From: a bacterium
GTDB taxonomy: Bacteria; Zixibacteria; MSB-5A5; GN15; FEB-12
NCBI GenBank assembly: GCA_030619425.1
Contig: JAUXBJ010000046.1
Span: 1-8,221 of the forward strand
DNA length: 8,221 nucleotides
Direction: 5' to 3'
The notes under the pieces were generated by a model that was not told the DNA's origin, made no database searches, and worked only from the letters and a program-made list of their open reading frames with translations. Below are positions 1-6,300 of this stretch, one piece after another. Position numbers and translations under genes: made by a program. The number at the start of each line of letters is the position of its first letter. Within the stretch, counting starts at the first letter, position 1.

Positions 1-171
1 GAAGATACTCCCGAGGCGATGTTGGCGGCGCTGGAACGGGCGTTGGCCGTCTATGCCAGGCGGCGGTCATGGGTGAAGTTGATGAAGGCAGGCATGAAGC
101 AGGACTTCTCGTGGGGCCAGGCGGTCGCCAAGTACAATGCGCAATTCGCACAACTGACTGACATACCGTAG
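1..171 (+). CDS. glgA: Glycogen synthase, C-terminal fragment (5' end outside window)
   Basis: Frame 1 is open from the first base to TAG at 169-171 and gives 56 residues. The ending matches the C-terminus of the GT5 glycogen/starch synthases: an E-A-M-L-A-A-L-E-R-A-L helix, then W-V-K-L-M-K-A-G-M-K-Q-D-F-S-W followed by A-V-A-K-Y. The 'GM..DFSW...A..Y' pattern is the usual final helix of GlgA. The enzyme transfers glucose from ADP- or UDP-glucose to a growing alpha-1,4-glucan in the cytoplasm. The catalytic domains lie upstream of the window, so intactness cannot be judged. The next gene starts 15 bases after the stop, so co-transcription is likely. The assignment rests on this C-terminal motif alone. 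Confidence 0.8.
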   Translation, partial: EDTPEAMLAALERALAVYARRRSWVKLMKAGMKQDFSWGQAVAKYNAQFAQLTDIP

Positions 172-186
172 AGTGCGAGTTCTCTC

Positions 187-2076
187 GTGAAGAATTACTT
201 TAAGGCTGCGCTCCCCATACTCCCAGCCCTGATGATATTCGGTTGGCTGGCCAACAAGCTCTGGTTCATCCAGGACGATGCCTACATTTCATACCGATAC
301 GTGGCCAACTTTCTCAATGGCCACGGACTGGTCTATAATATAGGGGAAAGGATAGAAGGCTTCACCAACTTCGGGTGGGTCATCTACTTGATCCTGGCCG
401 GCGCCATGAAGCTGGACTTCATCCTGGTATCGCAGTTGACCGGCCTGGCCTTTGGGGCCGGATTGATAATTCTGACATACTTGCTGGCCCGCCATCTTTT
501 CGCCCGTGAGGATTCCTGGCTGGCTCTACTGCCGGTTTATCTGGTTGCCGCCAATCCGGGCCTGGCCTACTGGTCACCGGCCGGGTTGGAGACAAGCTGC
601 TTCGCTTTTGCCGTCCTGGCCGCACTGTACTGCTATCTCAGACGCAGCCGCTGGCTGCTATTGTGGCTCCTGGTAGCGGTCTGGGTGCGACCTGAGGGCG
701 CTCTGGTGGCGGGGTTGCTGGTGTTGACCGAAGCCATCACCGAGCGACGTCTGCCGCGTTTCACCGTCCGCGCTGTTATTTTGACGTTCATTCTCTCACT
801 GCCGTTTGCCCTCTTCAAGGTGCTCTACTATGGATCGATTTTCCCCAACCCTTTCTTTGCCAAGACCGGGGCTCGCCTTGACTATTTAACCGCCGGGTTG
901 GAATATGCCGGCAAGTTCTTTGCAGACTGTGGCTTTTACGGTATCGGGTTGTTGGTGCCGTTGGTCTTTTGGAGTCGAATGTCCAGGGCTTTTCGGGCCG
1001 TGTGGCTTTTTGTCGTTTTGTATGTCCTTTATATTGTGGTGGTGGGGGGGGATGTTCTGAAAGTGTACCGGTTCTTTGTGCCGGTGCTTGGCGGCGTCGC
1101 TCTGTTGACGGCTCTGTCGTTGCGGTTGGTGGTAGGGAATGTGGCGCCCAGAACTCGGCAAATGATTTACTTCCTGGTGGCGGTGCCGCTGTTGGCGGCG
1201 ACTGTCTGGTTGCCCTGGAACCACGTCAACACCTACAATGCGACCGAGAAACTGTTTATGCGCAAGATGCAATTCATGGGTCAACGGATGCGTCAGTCCG
1301 ACACCACCAATTTTTCTGTGGCGGTGCCGACCATCGGTATCTTCGGATACGAACTGCTTGGCCATGATGTGATCGACATGCTTGGTCTGACCGATTCGAC
1401 CATCGCACGCCATTCAGAACCGCCGATCGCGGGCATGACCACCACCTGGAAAGAGCGAAAGCACAACACCAGGTACCTGCTGACCCGCGCCCCGGACTAC
1501 ATCGTGTTCTCTACCGGCGTGAAACCATCGGCGCCGGCTGAACGGGCTCTGTTGCTCTTCCCGGAGTTTCTGAACGCTTACCGAACGGTCGGCTGGTACT
1601 ACCAGGTCAATCCGACCTCGACCGGCTCAATCGTATCGGCTTTCAAAAGGGTCCGGGAGATCAAAGGTCCGCTGGTTCCTACCTACCCGGTCGAGTACGT
1701 GCAATACTACAAGGAGGGTCTGGACAGCTACGTAGCCGGGAATCAGAGAAGGGCGATTGAGTTCTATGCTAAGGCGCTCAAGGCGAGCCCGACTCCATAC
1801 AACCCTTATGTCATTTACCAGAAAGCGTTCAGTCATCTACTGCTGGATGATCAGGAAACTGCCCTCAAGCTTATGCAGCATGTTTTAGCTCAGGATTCGA
1901 TGGTTTTTGAGGCTCACAAGGACCTCTATTTCTTTGCTGCTGTCACCGGTGATACCGCCCGGGCCTCTATCCACGAGCGCTGGTTACGAAAACTGGTTCC
2001 CTGGTACTGGCCGAAAATCAATTCCGACGCCGCCAAAGCCCGAGCCGACATGCTGGCCCGACAACGCGGGCAATAG
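187..2076 (+). CDS. GT-C-type integral membrane glycosyltransferase with C-terminal TPR-like domain
   Basis: This 629-residue protein starts at GTG 187, the first possible start after the in-frame glgA stop. There is no convincing Shine-Dalgarno, only a weak GAG at 177-179. A first membrane helix (about 9-27) is followed by D30-D31-A-Y-I-S-Y-R-Y and G-E-R-I-E-G-F-T-N (53-61). This acidic pair plus 'GE..EG(Y/F)T' in the first external loop is typical of lipid-phosphosugar-dependent GT-C enzymes, as in mycobacterial AftB and the ArnT/PMT-like families. Around ten hydrophobic segments extend to about residue 344. The remaining 285 residues are soluble and presumably extracytoplasmic, with two TPR-like helix pairs at about 504-537 and 541-574. 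It likely transfers a sugar from a polyprenyl-phosphate carrier to a surface glycan or protein, but substrate and linkage cannot be read from sequence. Linkage to glgA may reflect position only. A run of eight G lies at 1044-1051. Confidence 0.75.
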   Translation: MKNYFKAALPILPALMIFGWLANKLWFIQDDAYISYRYVANFLNGHGLVYNIGERIEGFTNFGWVIYLILAGAMKLDFILVSQLTGLAFGAGLIILTYLLARHLFAREDSWLALLPVYLVAANPGLAYWSPAGLETSCFAFAVLAALYCYLRRSRWLLLWLLVAVWVRPEGALVAGLLVLTEAITERRLPRFTVRAVILTFILSLPFALFKVLYYGSIFPNPFFAKTGARLDYLTAGLEYAGKFFADCGFYGIGLLVPLVFWSRMSRAFRAVWLFVVLYVLYIVVVGGDVLKVYRFFVPVLGGVALLTALSLRLVVGNVAPRTRQMIYFLVAVPLLAATVWLPWNHVNTYNATEKLFMRKMQFMGQRMRQSDTTNFSVAVPTIGIFGYELLGHDVIDMLGLTDSTIARHSEPPIAGMTTTWKERKHNTRYLLTRAPDYIVFSTGVKPSAPAERALLLFPEFLNAYRTVGWYYQVNPTSTGSIVSAFKRVREIKGPLVPTYPVEYVQYYKEGLDSYVAGNQRRAIEFYAKALKASPTPYNPYVIYQKAFSHLLLDDQETALKLMQHVLAQDSMVFEAHKDLYFFAAVTGDTARASIHERWLRKLVPWYWPKINSDAAKARADMLARQRGQ

Positions 2077-2183
2077 ACCGATAGACGCGCACCAGGCAGA
2101 ATCTGACAGCTTGATTCAGTCAACTCCCGATGTTGTGAAGCGGATCTCGAACTCAGGAACACATATATTCAAATCGAAAGAAG

Positions 2184-2212
2184 TTGACAAGGTCGGATGC
2201 CGATATTATAAT
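2184..2212 (+). promoter_or_regulatory. Consensus sigma70-type promoter for the tRNA-Gly/tRNA-Cys unit
   Basis: TTGACA (2184-2189) and TATAAT (2207-2212) both match the consensus at all six positions and are separated by exactly 17 bases. The A/T-rich stretch just upstream (2161-2180) could act as an UP element. Transcription would begin near 2219-2220, about a dozen bases before the mature 5' end of tRNA-Gly at 2232. This is the layout expected of a strong stable-RNA promoter. No mapped transcript supports it here. Confidence 0.85.
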
Positions 2213-2231
2213 CTGAGGCCATGTTCGATAA

Positions 2232-2309
<78 letters not shown>

Positions 2310-2314
2310 TCTTG

Positions 2315-2386
<72 letters not shown>

Positions 2387-2412
2387 TTTTTTCGTGGCCG
2401 GTCAAGCCGCCC

Positions 2413-2430
2413 ACAGGCAAGCCTGTTTTT
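2413..2430 (+). terminator. Possible intrinsic terminator of the tRNA unit
   Basis: ACAGG (2413-2417) pairs with CCTGT (2422-2426) around the loop CAAG, and the T run continues to 2430. The stem is only five base pairs, so strength is uncertain. The position, 27 bases after tRNA-Cys, suits the end of the tRNA transcript. The T runs directly after each tRNA could also cause termination. Confidence 0.5.
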
Positions 2431-2454
2431 CGCGCTACGTGCGCCTTTCTTCTC

Positions 2455-2527
2455 TGTCATTGCCGCGCACGCGGCAATCCAGCCGCATTTCAAAGAAGAC
2501 TTGATTCCTGCTTTCGCAGGAATGACA
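2455..2527. repeat. Dispersed palindromic repeat of the 'VIPAKAGI' type
   Basis: The element is bounded by TGTCATT (2455-2461) and its inverse AATGACA (2521-2527). Inside are two strong hairpins. TTGCCGCG/CGCGGCAA (2460-2477) has a 2-base loop. ATTCCTGC/GCAGGAAT (2504-2523) has a TTTC loop. Read on the minus strand it encodes V-I-P-A-K-A-G-I, a peptide that turns up as false protein calls in many bacterial genomes because this repeat is so widespread. It is intergenic and not a gene. Confidence 0.75.
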
Positions 2528-2536
2528 TGCCTTGGT

Positions 2537-2562
2537 GTCGTCAGGCGACCCCGCCTGACGAC
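2537..2562. repeat. Perfect 11-bp inverted repeat
   Basis: GTCGTCAGGCG (2537-2547) is followed by a 4-base ACCC loop and the exact inverse CGCCTGACGAC (2552-2562). No T run follows on either strand, so it is not a standard intrinsic terminator. It lies between two other repeat elements and is most likely another piece of dispersed repeat DNA. Confidence 0.7.
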
Positions 2563-2571
2563 TCTTGTGGA

Positions 2572-2616
2572 TCGAAACCTGAGCCTGTCCTGAGCGGAGC
2601 CGAAGGATGGTTTCGA
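2572..2616. repeat. Dispersed repeat with TCGAAACC / GGTTTCGA ends
   Basis: TCGAAACC (2572-2579) and GGTTTCGA (2609-2616) are exact inverse ends. The interior, GAGCCTGTCCTGAGCGGAGC with a following CGAAGG, resembles a very common intergenic repeat whose minus-strand reading gives L-R-T-G-S-G-F-D-like peptides in mis-called ORFs. The identification is from memory. The inverted ends are seen directly. Confidence 0.65.
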
Positions 2617-2676
2617 CATCTGCATGTCTTCAAGTAGACCCGGACGAACGGGCTTGTTGAATGAGTCCCTTTCACT

Positions 2677-2806
2677 GTCATTGCGAGCGACCAAAGACAC
2701 TCGTGTCGTTGGGAGCGCGGCAATCTCAGGCGTCAAGTCCACCAACAGATTGAGATTGCCACGGCCGCCCTTAAGAGCCACTTGTGGCCGGCGACCTCGC
2801 AATGAC
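2677..2806. repeat. 130-bp palindromic element (GTCATTGCGAG ... CTCGCAATGAC)
   Basis: The outer arms are exact inverses: GTCATTGCGAG (2677-2687) and CTCGCAATGAC (2796-2806). A second exact inverse pair lies inside: GGCAATCTCA (2719-2728) and TGAGATTGCC (2751-2760). The whole element could fold into a long cruciform with side hairpins. It resembles a widespread REP/MITE-like family that I recall from environmental genomes. A weaker inverse pair, TGTTGAA (2655-2661) and TTCAACA (2821-2827), flanks it and may mark a larger unit. There is no transposase in the window. Confidence 0.75.
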
Positions 2807-2811
2807 GAGTT

Positions 2812-2835
2812 CTGGGGTTTTTCAACACTCCCCAG
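2812..2835. repeat. Small hairpin CTGGGG / CCCCAG
   Basis: CTGGGG (2812-2817) pairs with CCCCAG (2830-2835), with TTTTTCAACAC-like sequence in the loop. No T run follows the stem, so it does not look like a terminator. It is probably the edge of the neighbouring palindromic element. Confidence 0.4.
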
Positions 2836-3053
2836 GAGGACGGGTTCCTGCCCTTTCAAGAACTGGAGGTGTGTTCGACGCCTTGAGAAAGCCCAAGACG
2901 ATCCCCCCCCTCCAGAACATCGCTCAAGCGGTCGATCTCTAATATATGTCCGGGCCTCGTCGTGACTATCTCATTCTCATCAAATCAGCCGACTACAGAA
3001 ACCGACGCTGACCGGTCAACGTAGAAAAGAGCATCCATTTATTAGGAAATCGC

Positions 3054-3082
3054 TTGACACCAGCGGGTCGCGTCGGTATCTT
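3054..3082 (+). promoter_or_regulatory. Possible sigma70-type promoter for the 1233-residue secreted protein
   Basis: TTGACA (3054-3059) is followed by 17 bases and TATCTT (3077-3082), which matches four of six bases of the -10 consensus. If used, the transcript would carry a 5' leader of about 250 bases. No better promoter is visible closer to the gene. The weak -10 and the long leader make this tentative. Confidence 0.35.
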
Positions 3083-3329
3083 CCCAATGGAGGATGGATG
3101 TCTTTAGCTCTGTCTGTGTCTCCTTTACCGGTGTGAAGAAAATAGCGCGGATCTCGATTACAGGATCAACTGAAGTCACTGTGGTGTCTTGCTTCAGGCC
3201 TGTTGGAATGGGAGAATGCGCGCCATTTCCGCCGCCAAAATCGTTCGGGCACTGCAGAGCTTGGTGAAACTGACATATTAATCGCAACTATCGGCAGAGT
3301 CTCAAGGGCGTTTGAAGCCCGAGGATTTC

Positions 3330-3335
3330 AGGAGG
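3330..3335 (+). promoter_or_regulatory. Shine-Dalgarno that fixes the start at 3342
   Basis: AGGAGG lies six bases before ATG 3342. The frame can also be read from TTG 3312, but that would put charged residues ahead of the signal peptide and has no ribosome binding site. ATG 3342 is therefore the start. Confidence 0.9.
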
Positions 3336-3341
3336 AGTCTT

Positions 3342-6300
3342 ATGCGAAGAGTTTTACTTGGTTCCGTCGCGGTCGCGGCAGTGTTCGGCTTGTGCGCCAT
3401 GTTTGTGATGGCCGACTGGACACCGGGCGACGGCCACAAAATGCACTTTCCTCAAACACCTGATGAGGAAGGGTGGAACGTTCTGGCCAGTTTCGGTCAG
3501 CCATTAGCCGATGACTGGACCTGCATCGAAGACGGACCGGTCAACGAGATACATTTCTGGGGATCGTGGTTCGGCGGGTCCACCGGAACCATCAACGGTT
3601 TCCGGATTTCGATTTACTCCAATGTCCCGGATCCCGATGTGGGCGACCCGTCCACCTGGAGTATGCCGGGGACCAAGTTGTGGACGAAGTACATATCTAT
3701 TGGCGATGTGATCGTGCAACATATCACGCCCGATCCACAGTTGTGGGAAGGCTGGTACGATCCGACCACAGGCACCTACACCTATCCCGACCACGACAAC
3801 TACTATCAGTATAACATTTTCAACATCCCCGACCCGTTCGTGCAGACGGCTCAGACGATATATTGGCTGGAAATTATCGCCGACACCGATGTCGATGAGC
3901 CCGGCTTGATGTGGGGTTGGAAATCGTCGGTGGAGCATCATGAAGACGACGCCGTTTGGGGCACGTCTACCTGCACCGTTCCCGACAACGGCTCGGGCAC
4001 GGTCGACCTGCCGGTGGATTGCGATTATGTCGGCCAGGAGCCGATGATGATCATCGAAGGTCTCCCGCCGGGCACTACCATTGAGATGGAAGCGTTCTTC
4101 ACGGATTACGGCTGCGGCGGTGGCGTCACGCTCTGTTCCGGCGCACTGCCGCCAGGCAAGTGTGAGGACGAGGGCGGCACCCTGGGTGGTCATTATCATT
4201 GTTTTTGGGCTACCCTTGATCTAACAGTACGCGGTACGGGTTCACTGGAAGGTTTCAATCGCCACCTGGCGGTACCGGTGGAACTGGAGATTCATACCGG
4301 TCCACGCACTCCCCCCGATCCGTGCCAGGAGTTTAATATCGTTGTCTTCCGGCTCGCTGGTGAACTGTTCGGTGACCCGGACTTCTGTGAGTTCATAGTG
4401 ACCGGGGGCAACGACTACGGTCTGCCCAGCCCCGGACACATGGTGATTTCCGAGCACCTGGACGACCCGGACTGGTGGATCGAGAGTTTCTTTGATGTTA
4501 CCTACCAGATTGAGTTCCAGGGTTGCCCCGGCTCGCAGTTGGCAGACTACGCGGGCACAACCACAGCCACAGCGCGCTTCAACCAGGGCGGGATGGATTG
4601 GCAGGAGATGTTCGAGCCGGGCGCCGACGCCGACACCATTTTCAACGCCTTCTTTGTCGAATTCGATGAGTCCGGGGTGCTTGTGGCCGGCGACGGCGAG
4701 AACGCCTACGGGGAAGGATGGTATTACTATCCGTGGTATGACTGGTGGAACATTTGGTTCTACGATCATCCCTATGACCCCGAACGATACAAGGAAGCGT
4801 TTATTGAATTCGACGTTTTCCCGCGAGGTCCCGGATCGTCGTATATCGAGTTGGCCATCAACTGGTCAACTGATCTATGGTCAATCGAGCAACCGCCCGG
4901 CGACAGCATGCCACCGCTGCCGGGTGTAGACGAAGACTTGTACATCGGGCGCGAAGTGTTGTTCATTATGCAGGACGCGGAAGGTCATTACGTTTTTCCG
5001 TGGATCTGGCCCGAGTACAATCCGGAATGGGTCTCGATCGACGTGCGCGGTTTCAACTTCATCATCCCCGGCGGCGTAATTATGCATGCCTGCGTCGGAG
5101 AGGGCACCGGTGAGTCGATGGACCTGTCGTTCGTGATAAACTCATCGGCGACCGGCGCCTGCTGTGACCCGCTCACCGGTGATTGCTATGTTACCACACT
5201 TGAGGGCTGCACGGGCGACTTCATGGGTGAGGGCACCGACTGCGATCCCAACCCGTGTCCGCAGCCGACCGGCGCTTGCTGTAACCCGCAGACCGGTATG
5301 TGCACCATCACCACCGAGGCGGCCTGTGCGGGTGACTGGATGGGCGCCTGGACGACCTGCGATCCTAATCCATGTCCACAGCCGACCGGCGCCTGCTGCG
5401 ACGATGTCGGTCAGTGCTACATTACCACTCAGGCGTTCTGCATCGCCGCCGGTGACGAGTGGCACGGCGACTGGACCACTTGTAGCGGTGACCTGAACCA
5501 CAACGGCATAGACGACCGCTGCGAGGACCTGTATTGGCAGCCGGAAGACGGCCACAAGATGCACTACCCGCAACTCCCGGACGAGACCGGCTGGGATGTC
5601 AACGGCTCGCTGCCGCTCATCCTCGCCGACGATTGGCAGTGCAGTGAGACCGGTCCTGTTAAGGACATCCACTGGTGGGGTTCCTGGAAAGACGGCATCG
5701 AGGGTCAGATAAACGGCTTTGCGCTGAGTATCCATGAGGATATTCCGGCTGACCCGCCGTATGTCCCTTACAGCCGTCCCGGTGAACTGATTTGGCAAAA
5801 GGTCGTGACTGACTTCAATCCCCAGCAGATCAATCCCTTTACGCTGGAGGGTTGGCACGATCCTCAGACTCAGTTGTGGTTGGAGAACAACCATTCGCAG
5901 TACTTCCAGTACAACGTCTATCTCGATGAGGAAGACTGGTTCATGCAGGATTCGGGAGTCATCTACTGGCTGAACATCATGGCCGATGTGGAAGGTGCTA
6001 TTGACGGACTCTGGGGCTGGAAAACCTCCATTGAGCACTTCAATGATGATGGCGTTTGGGGCCACCTGACCTGCACCAGGCCTGACAACGGCGGCGGCAC
6101 GATTACCCTGCCGGCCAACTACTGCGACATGCCCGGTGATGAACCGATGATGATAATCGACGGTCTGCCGCCGGGTACGACCATTGAGCTGCATCCGATA
6201 ATCCAGGCGCCGTTTACGTGTCAACATGACTACTATCCATGTTCGCTGCCGCTCCCTATGGGCGTATGCGAAATGCCGGGTGGAACGCTCGGTGGCGACG

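Larger units (their letters stand above)
2836..3341. other. Intergenic region and leader upstream of the large secreted protein
   Basis: These roughly 500 bases contain no gene I can support. There is a C8 run at 2903-2910, a possible promoter at 3054-3082, and a small hairpin just before the ribosome binding site (GGGC 3306-3309 with GCCC 3317-3320, extended by CTC/GAG across an AA bulge). A minus-strand reading frame at 3042-3287 starts at TTG without a ribosome binding site and resembles nothing I know. I see no riboswitch that I recognise. Confidence 0.5.

Noticed and set aside
969..1367. 132-residue plus-strand frame within the glycosyltransferase gene
   Set aside because: It is a shifted reading of the membrane protein. 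The main frame has continuous hydrophobic segments and family motifs on both sides, so a frameshift is not needed.
2455..2835. CRISPR array
   Set aside because: The repeats are palindromic elements of different sequence and size, with no regular repeat-spacer spacing and no cas genes nearby.
3263..3275. GGTGAAACTGACA resembling GGTGGAACTGACA at 7064-7076, as a possible shared regulatory motif
   Set aside because: A 12-of-13 match between two places is expected several times by chance in 8 kb, and the flanks do not align.
3042..3287. 81-residue minus-strand open frame upstream of the large gene
   Set aside because: It starts at TTG without a ribosome binding site, has no recognisable domain, and overlaps the probable leader of the large gene.
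3312..3341. TTG 3312 as start of the large gene
   Set aside because: It lacks a ribosome binding site and would add ten residues before the signal peptide. ATG 3342 has AGGAGG at ideal spacing.
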